NCBI RefSeq assembly: GCF_002101595.1
Contig: NZ_LQOM01000027.1
Coordinates: 19,782-83,781, forward strand
Length of the DNA: 64,000 nucleotides
Direction: 5' to 3'
Source: Mycobacterium celatum
GTDB lineage: Bacteria; Actinomycetota; Actinomycetes; Mycobacteriales; Mycobacteriaceae
In this document: positions 35,103 through 44,363 of the stretch, one piece after another
Layout of the letters: each line of letters opens with the position of its first letter
Position numbering within the stretch: the stretch's first letter is position 1
Program-made: the position numbers and the translations under genes
The notes under the pieces: model-generated
Databases searched by the model: none
Seen by the model: the letters and a program-made list of their open reading frames with translations, nothing else
Told to the model about the DNA's origin: nothing

Positions 35103-36116
35103 CTACAGCTGCCAGTCGTTGGAGCCGTCGTTCTTGCTGTAGGTGCCGACGGAGTTCTTCACCACGATGGGATCGCCGGTGCCGAAGTTGTCGAAGAACC
35201 ACTTGGCGTTGGCCGGGCTGATGTTGATGCAGCCGTGGCTGACGTTCCGCTTGCCCTGATCGGCCACCGACCACGGCGCGCTGTGCACGAAATCGCCGCT
35301 GTTGTCGAACATCACGGCGTTCTCGACATTGACCTTGTAGCCGTACGTCGAGTCGACGGGCACGCCGTATGTGGTGGAATCCATCACCACCTTGGCCTTC
35401 TTGTCGAGCACGTAGTAGGTGCCGTTGGCGGTCTGGTGACCGCCCGCGGCCATCCCCATCGACATCGGGATGGTCTTCTCCACGGTCCCGTTGCGGGTGA
35501 CGGTCATGGTGTGGGTGGCGTCGTCGGCGGTTGCCACCAGCGCGTCGCCGGTGTGAAAGTCCGACGTGGTGCCCGCGGCGTCGATGTGCACGTTGGTGTG
35601 GGCCGGCCAGAAGTTGATTGGGCGCCACCGCACCTGGGTGGGGGTCATCCAGTAGAACTTGCCCGGCACCGGCGGGGTCGACGAAATGTGGATCGCCTGC
35701 TCGGCCATCGGCTTGTCGGCAATCGGCCGCTGGAAGTTGATGATGATCGGCTGGGCGACGCCGACCATCGAGCCGCTGACCGGAGTGAACGTGGGCGGCA
35801 GGAACGGCGGCTGGCCCGTGAAGGGCTCCGGGTTCTGCCCGGCCACCGGACCCGCGGCGGCCGCAGGCTGAGCCGCCGGTGCAGCCGGTGCTGCCGGGGG
35901 CGGCGCGGCCAGCGGCTCGGCCGGTGGCGGGGGTGCGAACGGGTCGGGCGGCGGCGCCAGCGGGTCGGCCGGTCCGGCGTCTGCCACGCCAGGGTCGCCG
36001 GGGGGCGGTGGCTGGTCGGGATCGGCCAACGCCGAACCGGTGCCCAGCGTCAGCACAGCGGTCAATCCGGCTGTGCTGAGCGCGGCGACGAGAGTTCCCC
36101 TCGTCCATCGCGACAT
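35103..36116 (-). CDS. L,D-transpeptidase (YkuD family), Rv0192 orthologue
   Basis: The 337-residue exported enzyme makes 3-3 cross-links in peptidoglycan, a carbapenem-sensitive reaction. A signal peptide ('[25 protein letters not shown]') precedes a 60-residue Pro/Ala-rich wall-spanning linker, an Ig-like domain ('[20 protein letters not shown]') and the YkuD domain. The catalytic motif is '[25 protein letters not shown]' with the nucleophilic cysteine (about residue 295). I chose the ATG at 36116 (MSRWTRG) because a GGAGG site lies 7 bases before it; an upstream in-frame start is too close to that site. In M. tuberculosis Rv0192 is called LdtMt4, from memory. Confidence 0.92.
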   Translation of the reverse strand: MSRWTRGTLVAALSTAGLTAVLTLGTGSALADPDQPPPPGDPGVADAGPADPLAPPPDPFAPPPPAEPLAAPPPAAPAAPAAQPAAAAGPVAGQNPEPFTGQPPFLPPTFTPVSGSMVGVAQPIIINFQRPIADKPMAEQAIHISSTPPVPGKFYWMTPTQVRWRPINFWPAHTNVHIDAAGTTSDFHTGDALVATADDATHTMTVTRNGTVEKTIPMSMGMAAGGHQTANGTYYVLDKKAKVVMDSTTYGVPVDSTYGYKVNVENAVMFDNSGDFVHSAPWSVADQGKRNVSHGCINISPANAKWFFDNFGTGDPIVVKNSVGTYSKNDGSNDWQL

Positions 36117-36250
36117 ATGCATACCTCCAGTCACAGTCCCAACCAGTGTGGCATAGCGCGGAGAGCGGCTAGTGCTTCAGCGGCCACCCGACATGCGCTA
36201 TTACCGCGCTGACCTGCGCCAATACGTCATCGGTCGAAGGGCCGGAAGCG

Positions 36251-37477
36251 TTACTCCTCGCCGGCGGGCACGTCGAAGATGTGCCGGCTCGCCGTCATCC
36301 CCGCCAGAGCCACTCCCATCAGAACCGCCGACGCGGCCAGCATCACCGGCACGCTGTGCTCGTAGAGCAGCCCGCCGGCCGCCGAACCGGCCATGATGCC
36401 GACCTGAAACGCCGTGACGTACAGCGACGACGCCCCGTCTGGGTCGCCTGCGGCGTTACGAATCGCCGTCGACTGCAGCATCGGCGACACCGCCGTCGCC
36501 ATCGCCCCCCACAGGACAATCGCGGCGGTCCCCACCAGCGCCGTCGCCGCCGTGGGCCGGCCTCCAAACGCCAGCGCGGTCAACAGGACGAACGCCGCCG
36601 CCAGCCCGGCCATGCACACGATGACCGCACGTTTGGGCCGGCGGTCCAGCGGGCGAGCCACCACCGGCACGGCCACCAGCCCGGCGACTCCGTAAACGGC
36701 CAATAACCAGGCCAGATTGGGTCCTCGCACCCCCACGACGTCGCGGATGACCACGACGATGAAGGTGTAGGACACGAAGTGTCCGGTGACGGCCACCATT
36801 GTGAGCAAGCTCACCGCCCAGAGCCGGCCGTTGCGGTGGTGGCGGGCCCGCGGACCGACCCGCTCGAGCTGCTCCGCCGAGAGCACCATCTCCGGAAGCA
36901 CCAGCCACGCGGCCAAGGTGACGATCCCCGCGGCGATGGTGACGCACACCACGGCCCAGCGCCAGCCCCACATCAGGCTCATCGCCGCCGTCAGCGGGCT
37001 GCCGACCACCAGAGCCAGGCTGGTTCCCACGTAGATCGCCGTGGTCGCACGTCCGGCGTGGCTGGGCGGCACCAACCGCGTCGCGATCGGCGCGATGACC
37101 GACCACATCAGACCGTGCGTGATCGCGCACAGCACCCGTCCGCCGGCCAACACCCCGAAATTGGGAGCCAGTGCCGACACGAGTTGCGACATGGTCAGGC
37201 AGGCCAATGTCAGCAGCAGCGTCCGGCGCCGCGGCCAATGCGCGGTCCAGCGCACCAGCGGAATCGTCGTCAACGCCGCCACCAGCGCGTACCAGGACAA
37301 CAAGGTGCCGACCAACGCCAGGCTGACATGCAGATCGCGCGCAATAGCGGGCAGCGCGCCCACCGGCACGATCTCGGCCGTGACGTAGATGAACGCCGCG
37401 GCGGCCAGCACCGACAACTGCACCGCGATCCGCGGCGTCCACGGTCCGCTGCGAAGGGTTTGGGTTTCGGCGGTCAT
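36251..37477 (-). CDS. MFS transporter, Rv0191 orthologue
   Basis: The 408-residue major facilitator protein has twelve predicted helices. The DHA1/AraJ-type signatures are 'FIYVTAEIVPVGALPAIA' in helix 1 and 'LSWYALVAALTTIPLVRWTAHWPRRRTLL' in the first cytoplasmic loop. Rv0191 has been proposed as a chloramphenicol-efflux pump; that function is by recall, not by sequence. The ATG at 37477 (MTAETQTLRSG) matches the M. tuberculosis start better than the upstream in-frame codon at 37519. It lies downstream of ricR on the same strand with a 71-base gap. Confidence 0.9.
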   Translation of the reverse strand: MTAETQTLRSGPWTPRIAVQLSVLAAAAFIYVTAEIVPVGALPAIARDLHVSLALVGTLLSWYALVAALTTIPLVRWTAHWPRRRTLLLTLACLTMSQLVSALAPNFGVLAGGRVLCAITHGLMWSVIAPIATRLVPPSHAGRATTAIYVGTSLALVVGSPLTAAMSLMWGWRWAVVCVTIAAGIVTLAAWLVLPEMVLSAEQLERVGPRARHHRNGRLWAVSLLTMVAVTGHFVSYTFIVVVIRDVVGVRGPNLAWLLAVYGVAGLVAVPVVARPLDRRPKRAVIVCMAGLAAAFVLLTALAFGGRPTAATALVGTAAIVLWGAMATAVSPMLQSTAIRNAAGDPDGASSLYVTAFQVGIMAGSAAGGLLYEHSVPVMLAASAVLMGVALAGMTASRHIFDVPAGEE

Positions 37478-37548
37478 CAGGGCTGCACTAACCGTACGCA
37501 CTCGCCCCACGACCAGCACTCAATCACGGGTATTCGGGCGTGTGCGCG

Positions 37549-37839
37549 TCAGGAACGCACGAGTCGCGCGATCGCGGCGGAAGCTTCGGCGAGCTTCGCC
37601 TCGGCCTCGTCGCCTCCGTCGGCCACCGCGCGGGTCACGCAGTGCCCGAGGTGCTCGTCGAGCAGGTTCAGCGCCACGGACCGCAGGGCGCTGTTGACGG
37701 CGCTGATCTGGGTGAGGACGTCGATGCAGTACTTGTCCTCGTCGATCATCTTGGCGATGCCCCGCACCTGTCCCTCGATGCGGCGCAGCCGCTTGGCGTA
37801 GTTGTCCTTCTGCGGCGAGTAGCCGTGTGCGGCTGTCAT
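37549..37839 (-). CDS. ricR: copper-sensing repressor RicR (CsoR family)
   Basis: The 96-residue CsoR-type repressor binds Cu(I) and releases its operators. The helical fold starts 'YSPQKDNYAKRLRRIEGQVRG'. The copper ligands Cys-His-Cys of the family are seen as C in 'DKYCIDVL', then H and C in 'LLDEHLGHCV'. The ATG at 37839 follows a GGGAG site; upstream in-frame codons are rejected as they cross the operator. It carries an operator just upstream of its start, so it is likely self-regulated, and it is divergent from ilvD. The second RicR target in this window is mymT. Confidence 0.93.
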   Translation of the reverse strand: MTAAHGYSPQKDNYAKRLRRIEGQVRGIAKMIDEDKYCIDVLTQISAVNSALRSVALNLLDEHLGHCVTRAVADGGDEAEAKLAEASAAIARLVRS

Positions 37840-37849
37840 GCTCCCAGGG

Positions 37850-37864
37850 TACCCCCGTGGGGTA
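37850..37864. promoter_or_regulatory. RicR operator at ricR
   Basis: TACCCCCGTGGGGTA, 11 bases upstream of the ricR start, is a near-palindrome with arms TACCCC and GGGGTA. It has the same TACCC-N5-GGGTA form as the site upstream of mymT. RicR binding is inferred from family knowledge. Confidence 0.7.
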
Positions 37865-37910
37865 TCGAAATTGATTTGGGAGGTGCTCGCGGCCCGCGCA
37901 TACTTGGGCC

Positions 37911-39620
37911 ATGCCCCAAACCAAGGCACGTACCCCTGATATCAAACCCCGCAGCCGCGACGTCACCGACGGTCTGGAGAAGGCCGCAGCCCGCGGAATG
38001 CTGCGAGCGGTCGGCATGGACGACGACGACTTCGCCAAGCCGCAGATCGGTGTGGCGTCCTCGTGGAACGAGATCACGCCGTGCAACCTGTCGCTGGACC
38101 GCCTCGCCAAGGCGGTGAAGGAAGGGGTCTTCGCCGCCGGCGGCTATCCGCTTGAGTTCGGGACGATCTCGGTGTCCGACGGCATCTCGATGGGCCACGA
38201 GGGCATGCATTTCTCGCTGGTGTCCCGCGAGGTGATCGCCGACAGCGTGGAAACCGTGATGCAGGCCGAGCGGCTCGACGGCTCTGTGCTGCTGGCCGGC
38301 TGCGACAAGTCGCTGCCCGGAATGCTGATGGCCGCCGCGCGATTGGACCTGGCCGCAGTGTTCCTCTACGCGGGCTCGATCCTGCCCGGGCGGGCCAAGC
38401 TGTCCGACGGCACCGAGCGCGAGGTCACGATCATCGACGCCTTCGAGGCGGTCGGCGCGTGCGCACGCGGCCTGATGCCGCGCGAGGACGTCGACGCCAT
38501 CGAGCGGGCCATCTGCCCCGGCGAGGGCGCCTGCGCCGGCATGTACACCGCCAACACGATGGCCAGCGCCGCTGAGGCACTGGGTATGTCGTTGCCCGGC
38601 AGCGCCGCGCCCCCGGCGACCGACCGGCGCCGCGACGCGTTCGCCCGCCACAGCGGCGAGGCCGTCGTCGAACTGCTGCGCCGCGGCATCACCGCCCGCG
38701 ACATTCTCACCCGGGAGGCGTTCGAGAACGCGATCGCGGTGGTGATGGCCTTCGGCGGCTCGACCAACGCCGTCTTGCATCTGCTGGCCATCGCATACGA
38801 GGCCAACGTCAAGCTGTCACTCGAGGATTTCAGCCGGATCGGGTCACGAGTGCCGCACCTGGCCGACGTCAAACCCTTCGGCCGGCATGTGATGCTCGAC
38901 GTCGACCGCATCGGCGGTGTGCCGGTGGTGATGAAGGCACTGCTGGACGCCGGTCTGCTGCACGGTGATTGCCTGACGGTGACCGGACAGACCGTCGCCG
39001 AAAACCTCGCGCACATCGCGCCGCCCGACCCGGACGGCAAGGTGCTGCGCGCGCTGGACAATCCGATCCACCCGACCGGCGGGATCACCATTCTGCACGG
39101 GACGCTGGCTCCCGAGGGCGCGGTGGTCAAGTCGGCCGGTTTCGACTCCGACGTGTTCGAAGGCACCGCAAGGGTTTTCGACCGCGAGCGGGCCGCGCTG
39201 GATGCGCTCGAGGACGGCACCATCACCGAGGGCGACGCGGTGGTGATCCGCTACGAAGGCCCCAAGGGCGGGCCGGGGATGCGCGAAATGCTCGCCATCA
39301 CCGGCGCCATCAAGGGCGCCGGGCTCGGTAAGGACGTGCTATTGCTGACCGACGGCCGCTTCTCCGGCGGCACCACCGGGCTGTGCGTCGGGCATATCGC
39401 CCCGGAGGCGGTCGACGGCGGACCGATCGCGTTTTTGCGCGACGGCGACCGCGTCCGCCTCGACGTCGCCAATGGAACGCTCGACGTGCTGGTCGACGCA
39501 AGCGAATTCCAAGCGCGCCGTGTGGGTTTCACGCCACTGCCGCCGCGGTACACCACCGGCGTGCTGGCCAAGTACACCAAGCTGGTGGGGTCCGCGGCAA
39601 TCGGAGCGGTCTGCGGCTAG
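37911..39620 (+). CDS. ilvD: dihydroxy-acid dehydratase IlvD
   Basis: The 569-residue enzyme catalyses the third step of valine, leucine and isoleucine synthesis, dehydrating 2,3-dihydroxy acids. Cluster-binding cysteines are seen in '[14 protein letters not shown]' (about residues 122-135) and '[16 protein letters not shown]' (about 200-215). The conserved C-terminal '[23 protein letters not shown]' is present. It is divergent from ricR and matches M. tuberculosis ilvD (Rv0189c). Iron-sulfur dehydratases are a classic target of copper toxicity, which may explain conservation beside a copper regulator; that link is inference. Confidence 0.97.
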   Translation: MPQTKARTPDIKPRSRDVTDGLEKAAARGMLRAVGMDDDDFAKPQIGVASSWNEITPCNLSLDRLAKAVKEGVFAAGGYPLEFGTISVSDGISMGHEGMHFSLVSREVIADSVETVMQAERLDGSVLLAGCDKSLPGMLMAAARLDLAAVFLYAGSILPGRAKLSDGTEREVTIIDAFEAVGACARGLMPREDVDAIERAICPGEGACAGMYTANTMASAAEALGMSLPGSAAPPATDRRRDAFARHSGEAVVELLRRGITARDILTREAFENAIAVVMAFGGSTNAVLHLLAIAYEANVKLSLEDFSRIGSRVPHLADVKPFGRHVMLDVDRIGGVPVVMKALLDAGLLHGDCLTVTGQTVAENLAHIAPPDPDGKVLRALDNPIHPTGGITILHGTLAPEGAVVKSAGFDSDVFEGTARVFDRERAALDALEDGTITEGDAVVIRYEGPKGGPGMREMLAITGAIKGAGLGKDVLLLTDGRFSGGTTGLCVGHIAPEAVDGGPIAFLRDGDRVRLDVANGTLDVLVDASEFQARRVGFTPLPPRYTTGVLAKYTKLVGSAAIGAVCG

Positions 39621-39629
39621 GCCAGTCTC

Positions 39630-39695
39630 GCCGCGAGCGTGCGTGTTCCCGGCCGACACGCCGACCCGATTCTCGGGTTTGCGCACGCTCGCGGC
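39630..39695. repeat. ~60-bp palindromic intergenic element, family A copy 3
   Basis: This is the most perfect family A copy: arms GCCGCGAGCGTGCG (39630-39643) and CGCACGCTCGCGGC (39682-39695) match over 14 bp. The interior keeps GCCGACAC and GGGTTTG at the places seen in the other copies. It lies between convergent ilvD and the Rv0188 orthologue. Confidence 0.8.
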
Positions 39696-39720
39696 GGCGA
39701 GGGACGGGGGCCTGAGCGGG

Positions 39721-40164
39721 CTATGCGTGCTTAGCTTCGTCGCTGCGCGCGCGCATACCGAAGTACATCGCGTTCAAGCCCAGCACGGTCAGCACCGCAC
39801 CTGCAATCACATTCGACCAGATCATGCCGCCGTGCGGCGAGACGTGGTTGATGACCCACGGCGAAACGATGAACCACACGCCCAAGACAGGCAGCGTCCA
39901 GGTCATCCCATGGGTGCGGTCGAGAGCGCACGCGAACCCGTATGCCAGCGCCGCGCACATGACTCCGACGATCAGGTCGTTGACGGCCAGCGGCCTGGTC
40001 ATGTGGAACCCGACGATCCACGGCGACGCAGCCGCGTAGACCGCCGTCAGCAAAGCCAGGCCGAAGGTGCCTTGCGCGGACATCGACTCGGCGGCGCGCT
40101 CATACCGCGCCCGCAGAGCCAACAAATCCGGGTGGTGATCGATTGATGAATGGACTGTGCTCAT
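39721..40164 (-). CDS. SPW-repeat membrane protein, Rv0188 orthologue
   Basis: The 147-residue membrane protein has four predicted helices and two SPW motifs ('AAASPWIVGFHM' and 'IVSPWVINHVSPHGG'), the mark of the SPW repeat family. The ATG follows an AAAGG site. The function of the family is unknown; it is conserved at this place next to ilvD in mycobacteria. It is divergent from the nitronate monooxygenase gene. Confidence 0.85.
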   Translation of the reverse strand: MSTVHSSIDHHPDLLALRARYERAAESMSAQGTFGLALLTAVYAAASPWIVGFHMTRPLAVNDLIVGVMCAALAYGFACALDRTHGMTWTLPVLGVWFIVSPWVINHVSPHGGMIWSNVIAGAVLTVLGLNAMYFGMRARSDEAKHA

Positions 40165-40329
40165 TTTGTGACCTTTCTGTTATGCAGCAAGCCTTTTGGG
40201 CCTCCTGCAAACCATCCACCTGGTCCAAGACTACGCCCGCCGATCGTCTGCCAGCAACGAAAATGGGCGGCATTCGGCGGGCCCGTACCCGGCGCTGCGC
40301 AGCTATCACACAGGCCGTACGGTCAACGC

Positions 40330-41313
40330 ATGGACATCGCTGATCGACTCCGGCTCGACGTTCCGGTGGGCCAGGCCGGCATGGGCGGCGGACTGGCGGG
40401 CGCGCCGCTGGCCGCCGCGGTCGCCCGGGCCGGCGGGCTGGGCACGCTCGGGCTGGTGTCACCCGGACGACTGCGGTCGGCGATCGAACAGGTACGCGCA
40501 CAAGCCCCCGGTCGTGCCGTCGCGGTGAACCTGTTGATGCCCTTCGCGCGCCGTAGCCATATCGAGGTGTGCGTCGAGCACCGGGTCGACGCCGTGGTGG
40601 TGGCTTTCGGCGGCGATCGCCACCTGGTTCAGCGGCTCCGTGACGCAGGGATCTTCGTATTCGTGATGGTAGGCACCGAATCGCAAGCCCGCGACGCAAT
40701 CGATTGGGGAGCCGACGGTTTGATCGCCCAGGGCCGCGAGGCCGGCGGGCATCTCGTCGGAACAATACCCGCGCTCGAGTTCCTGCCCCGCGCACAGGCG
40801 ATAGCCGGCCGACGACCGGTGTTCGTCGCGGGGGGAATCGCTTCGGGCGTCGACACCCGCGCGGCACTGGATGCCGGCGCCGACGGCGTCATCGCCGGAA
40901 CGAGATTCTTGATGACGCGTGAGGCCGGCGCCCACCCGGCGTATCAGCAGCGAATCGTCAACGCCGACAAGACCGTCGAGACCACGCTGTTCGGGCTCAG
41001 TTGGCCGCTTCGGCACCGGGTTGTCCCCAACGCCGCCACCCGGCGATGGTGCCGCGACGACGGGTCCGCCAAGCCATTGCCCGCCGCTCTCAACTCCGCG
41101 AGCCGCTGGCTATCCGTGCTGGGTTACTTCGACGCCGGCGCGCTGATCCGTCTGCAATCTCCTGCCCTGCCGGTGTTTTCGCCGCTCGCACCGCTAGACG
41201 GCATGCCCGAGTCGTCGGTGGACTGCGGCGCGCTCTATGCCGGCGAAACGGCCTTGCGAATCAACGAGGTGACCTCGGCCCGGCAGGCCGTCGAGGACTT
41301 GACGCCTACTTGA
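40330..41313 (+). CDS. nitronate monooxygenase family FMN protein
   Basis: The 327-residue TIM-barrel flavoprotein is of the nitronate monooxygenase/2-nitropropane dioxygenase family, which oxidises toxic nitronates such as propionate-3-nitronate. Visible motifs are 'PVGQAGMGGGLAGAPLAAAVARAGGLG' at the N-terminus, 'IAQGREAGGHLVG' with the catalytic histidine (about residues 138-150), and 'PVFVAGGIASGVDTRAALDAGADGVIAGTRFL' for FMN phosphate binding. The ATG at 40330 is chosen since the upstream 60 codons are not conserved. From memory, this gene is absent between Rv0188 and Rv0187 in M. tuberculosis, so it marks an insertion or a loss. Confidence 0.85.
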   Translation: MDIADRLRLDVPVGQAGMGGGLAGAPLAAAVARAGGLGTLGLVSPGRLRSAIEQVRAQAPGRAVAVNLLMPFARRSHIEVCVEHRVDAVVVAFGGDRHLVQRLRDAGIFVFVMVGTESQARDAIDWGADGLIAQGREAGGHLVGTIPALEFLPRAQAIAGRRPVFVAGGIASGVDTRAALDAGADGVIAGTRFLMTREAGAHPAYQQRIVNADKTVETTLFGLSWPLRHRVVPNAATRRWCRDDGSAKPLPAALNSASRWLSVLGYFDAGALIRLQSPALPVFSPLAPLDGMPESSVDCGALYAGETALRINEVTSARQAVEDLTPT

Positions 41314-41965
41314 CCAACGCCATTGCGAAGCCATCCCACTCTTTGGCTCCGACCGTCTGAATCACCGCGGTGTCGAGGCGCGGGTGCTCGCCCATCAGCT
41401 CCAGCGTCCGGCGCGACGCCTTGGCTGCCTCGTCACCGGAGTCCGGCGCCAGGATCCGCCCTTCTCGAATCACGTTGTCCACCACGATGACCGAACCGGG
41501 CCGGGTCAGTCGGACCGCCCACTCCAGGTAGCCCACGTTGTTTTCTTTGTCGGCGTCGATGAACACCAGGTCGAAAGGGCCGCCGGTCACCGTCGGCAAC
41601 GTCTCCAAGGCGGCACCCACCAGCACCTCCACCCGGTCGCCGACGCCGGCGCAGGCGACGTTGGCGCGCGCGACCTCGGCGTGCGTGGGGTCGTATTCCA
41701 GCGTCACCACCCGCCCGTCGGGGCCGGCGCCCCTGGCCAACCAGATAGTGCTGAACCCGCCCAGGGTGCCGATCTCCAGAATCCGACGGGCCCCGATTGC
41801 GGCCGCCAGCAGGCCCAGGAACTTGCCCTGTTGGGCCGAGACGGCGATGCGCGGCAACCCGGCCGCGTCGCTGGCCTGGAGTGCGGCCGTCGACTCGGGA
41901 TCGTCGCCCACCACTGTCGCGTCCAGAAACGCGTCGACATCCTTCGGGTTCGGCTGCGCAGTCAT
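41306..41965 (-). CDS. class I SAM-dependent O-methyltransferase, Rv0187 orthologue
   Basis: The 219-residue enzyme is of the catechol/caffeoyl-CoA O-methyltransferase family. The SAM motif is 'ARRILEIGTLGGFSTIWLARG' (about residues 57-77), the acidic ribose contact 'RVVTLEYDPTHAEVA', and the metal-binding 'FDLVFIDADKENNVGYLEWA' and 'SVIVVDNVIREG'. It closely resembles Rv0187. The ATG at 41965 fits a -10 box 7 bases upstream, which would give a leaderless message; a GTG at 41974 is the alternative. The stop overlaps tail-to-tail with the nitronate monooxygenase gene. Confidence 0.9.
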   Translation of the reverse strand: MTAQPNPKDVDAFLDATVVGDDPESTAALQASDAAGLPRIAVSAQQGKFLGLLAAAIGARRILEIGTLGGFSTIWLARGAGPDGRVVTLEYDPTHAEVARANVACAGVGDRVEVLVGAALETLPTVTGGPFDLVFIDADKENNVGYLEWAVRLTRPGSVIVVDNVIREGRILAPDSGDEAAKASRRTLELMGEHPRLDTAVIQTVGAKEWDGFAMALVK

Positions 41966-41972
41966 GGCGCCC

Positions 41973-41978
41973 ACGCTA
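41973..41978 (-). promoter_or_regulatory. -10 box for leaderless O-methyltransferase message
   Basis: Read on the minus strand this is TAGCGT, a TANNNT -10 box, followed by 7 bases and then the ATG at 41965. It supports that start over the upstream GTG. Confidence 0.4.
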
Positions 41979-42018
41979 GCCGATCACCCGAATCGAGTTC
42001 GGCCGGCGGTCTTTACCA

Positions 42019-42037
42019 TATACCCGTATGGGGTATA
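42019..42037. promoter_or_regulatory. RicR operator and promoter of mymT
   Basis: TATACCCGTATGGGGTATA is a palindrome with arms TATACCC and GGGTATA. The core TACCC-N5-GGGTA equals the ricR operator form. It overlaps a candidate -10 box TAGGGT (42036-42041), so RicR binding would block transcription until copper rises. Confidence 0.75.
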
Positions 42038-42098
42038 GGGTGGCTGCGGGCAAGCATCCCGGATCCGTCCGGGATCCCGACACAGATAAGGGGACGTC

Positions 42099-42245
42099 AT
42101 GGGCAATTACGAGGCTGGGACCTTGCTCACCTGCGGCCACGAAGGATGCGGTTGCCGGGTTCGCATCGAGGTCGAATGCCATTGCGCAGGTTCGGGCGAG
42201 GCCTACCGCTGCACGTGCGGCGACGAACTCGTCGCTGTCGGCTAG
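42099..42245 (+). CDS. mymT: copper metallothionein MymT
   Basis: The 48-residue protein has seven cysteines (residues 12, 17, 19, 27, 29, 38 and 40) in C-X-C and related spacings, with two histidines. It matches M. tuberculosis MymT ('[10 protein letters not shown]', '[10 protein letters not shown]', 'YRCTCGDEL'), which binds several Cu(I) ions and protects against copper. The ATG at 42099 follows an AAGGGGA site with correct spacing. It is transcribed from a RicR-controlled promoter, with a leader of about 50 bases, and converges on bglS. Confidence 0.95.
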   Translation: MGNYEAGTLLTCGHEGCGCRVRIEVECHCAGSGEAYRCTCGDELVAVG

Positions 42246-42266
42246 CGGAGTCGCCGGGCTGGCCGG

Positions 42267-44363
42267 TCAGCGTCCGAAAACGCGGCCGGTCAGCTCGGCT
42301 TCACCCATAAGGTTCAGGTCCACCGACGACGAGCCCACCGCGACCGCGTAGCTGCCGGGGGCAATGCGCCAGCCACCGTCGCGATAGCGGGCCAACGTCC
42401 GAGGCTCCGCCTCGATCGTGACGCGGCGAGACTCGCCGGCCTCCAGCTCGACCCGCTCGAATCCGAGTAGCCGCAACCGTTGTCCGTCGGGCGCCGCGGT
42501 CAGGTAGAGCTGTGGCACGTCGGCACCACGACGATCGCCGGTATTCACTACAGTGAGGCTGGCCGTGACGGTGTCCCCGCCACTGATCGCCAGGTCGCGG
42601 TGCTCGAAGCTGGTGTACGACAGCCCATGGCCGAACGCGAACATCGGCTCCAGGCCCTGGCTGGCGAACCATCGGTAGCCGACTTCGGCGCCTTCGGTGT
42701 AGCGGATGGTCGTCGCGGTTCCCCAGGGTTCACCCAGGCCCGGCAATTGCGGACGCGGGGTCTGCTCGAGATCGACGGGGAACGTGACCGGTAGCCTGCC
42801 CGACGGATTGACTTGTCCAGCAAGGACTTCCGCAATCGCCTGACCACCGGCCTGGCCGGGATACCACGCTTGCATAATCGCGTTGACCTCTTCGCGCCAT
42901 GGCATTGCGACGGGATTGCCGGTTTCCAGTACTACGACGGTGTTGGGATTGGCGTCGGCGACCGCGGCGATCACCTCGTCCTGGCCCCAGGGCAGCGACA
43001 GGTCGGCGCTGTCGAGGCCTTCGCCTTCCACGCGGATGGCGAAGACGATCGCGACATCGGCCCGCCGCGCCGCCAGCACCGCCTCGGCCGGGCTGACGCC
43101 GGGATCGAACTCGACGCTGGCGTTCGGCAGGTGCTGTCGCAGTTCGGCCAGCGGCGACGACGGCAACAGGTACAGGTTGCGCAGACCGCCCGGCCAGCCG
43201 AGCGGGAACACGCCGGCAAAGCCGCCCGGCGGGACCACGGTGCTCGACCCGCAGCCCGCCGGCACACCGAGTTGCGCGCAACCGCCGATGACTGCGATAC
43301 GCACGTCGGGCGAAAGCGGCAGTACACCATCGTTTTTCAACAACACGATGCCTTGCCGCGCGACCTCCAGCGCGACGTGGTGGTGCGCCGCCATATCCAC
43401 CGCGGGCGTCGTCTCCCACTGGTCGACACCCACTGCGAAGATCGACCGCAGGATTCGTCGCACCATGTCCGACAGCCGCTCCTTGGACAGCCTCCCGTCG
43501 GCGTGGGCCGCCTTGAGCGGGTCGCCGAACGCCTCGCCCGTCCACAGCATGGCGTCGATCTGCGCCCCGCATTCCTGGTCGAGGCCATGGACTGCGAACT
43601 CCCAGCTCGGTGTCGCGCCCCAGTCGGACATCACCCAACCGCGATATCCCCAAGCGCCTTTCAGCACGCTGTTGATCAGGGCGTCGTTGCCGCCGGCGTA
43701 CTGGCCGTTGACTTTGTTGTACGCCGTCATCACCGCACCCGGCTGTGCCCGCTCGATGGCGATTTCGAAGGCCAGCAGATCGGATTCGCGGTGCGCGTCG
43801 GGATCGATCACCGCATCCAGCCAATGCCGGTTGGTTTCGTTGCAGTTCAGCGAGTAGTGCTTGACGGTAGAGATGACGCCCTGCTGCTGGATCCCGCTGA
43901 CCGACTCTGCGGCGATCGCCGCGCTCAAAAGCGGGTCCTCAGAGAGGTATTCGAAGTTGCGGCCATTGCGCGGGTCGCGGGCGAGGTTGATTCCGCCCGC
44001 CAGGAGGACGTTGAAGCCGCGGCTACGGGCCTCGCGTCCGATCGCCGCGCCGGCGGCGCGGGCAAGAGCCGGATTGAAGGTCGCCGCCAGCGCCAGACCG
44101 GCCGGCAGCGCGGTGGCGGTGTCGCCGGGCCGGTAGCCGGGATTCGTGACACCCAGGCTGGCGTCGCTCATCAGCAAGGCGGGCACACCCAGTCGGGGCA
44201 CGCCGGGGACGTAGCCGGCGCTCATCGGGACGCCGGCGGGTATGCGTTCATCGTGTATCGGCAACAGCTCGCTGGCGCCCATCACGCTGCGCAGCAACGA
44301 AAACCGCTCGTCGTCGGTCATCTGCGCCTCGACCTCGCGGGCGCGCGCGTCGGGATCGCTCAC
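42267..44363 (-). CDS. bglS: GH3 family beta-glucosidase BglS
   Basis: The 698-residue glycoside hydrolase of family 3 has the (beta/alpha)8 domain with 'AFNPALARAAGAAIGREARSRG'-type sequence, 'KHYSLNCNETNRH' (a substrate-binding block) and the nucleophile aspartate in 'GWVMSDWGATPSWEF' (about residue 240). A second alpha/beta domain and a C-terminal fibronectin-like domain ('FGHGLSYTSFEHRDL') follow. No signal peptide is seen, so it is probably cytosolic. The GTG at 44363 overlaps the stop of the upstream gene (GTGA). It matches Rv0186; the natural substrate is not known. Confidence 0.93.
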   Translation of the reverse strand: MSDPDARAREVEAQMTDDERFSLLRSVMGASELLPIHDERIPAGVPMSAGYVPGVPRLGVPALLMSDASLGVTNPGYRPGDTATALPAGLALAATFNPALARAAGAAIGREARSRGFNVLLAGGINLARDPRNGRNFEYLSEDPLLSAAIAAESVSGIQQQGVISTVKHYSLNCNETNRHWLDAVIDPDAHRESDLLAFEIAIERAQPGAVMTAYNKVNGQYAGGNDALINSVLKGAWGYRGWVMSDWGATPSWEFAVHGLDQECGAQIDAMLWTGEAFGDPLKAAHADGRLSKERLSDMVRRILRSIFAVGVDQWETTPAVDMAAHHHVALEVARQGIVLLKNDGVLPLSPDVRIAVIGGCAQLGVPAGCGSSTVVPPGGFAGVFPLGWPGGLRNLYLLPSSPLAELRQHLPNASVEFDPGVSPAEAVLAARRADVAIVFAIRVEGEGLDSADLSLPWGQDEVIAAVADANPNTVVVLETGNPVAMPWREEVNAIMQAWYPGQAGGQAIAEVLAGQVNPSGRLPVTFPVDLEQTPRPQLPGLGEPWGTATTIRYTEGAEVGYRWFASQGLEPMFAFGHGLSYTSFEHRDLAISGGDTVTASLTVVNTGDRRGADVPQLYLTAAPDGQRLRLLGFERVELEAGESRRVTIEAEPRTLARYRDGGWRIAPGSYAVAVGSSSVDLNLMGEAELTGRVFGR

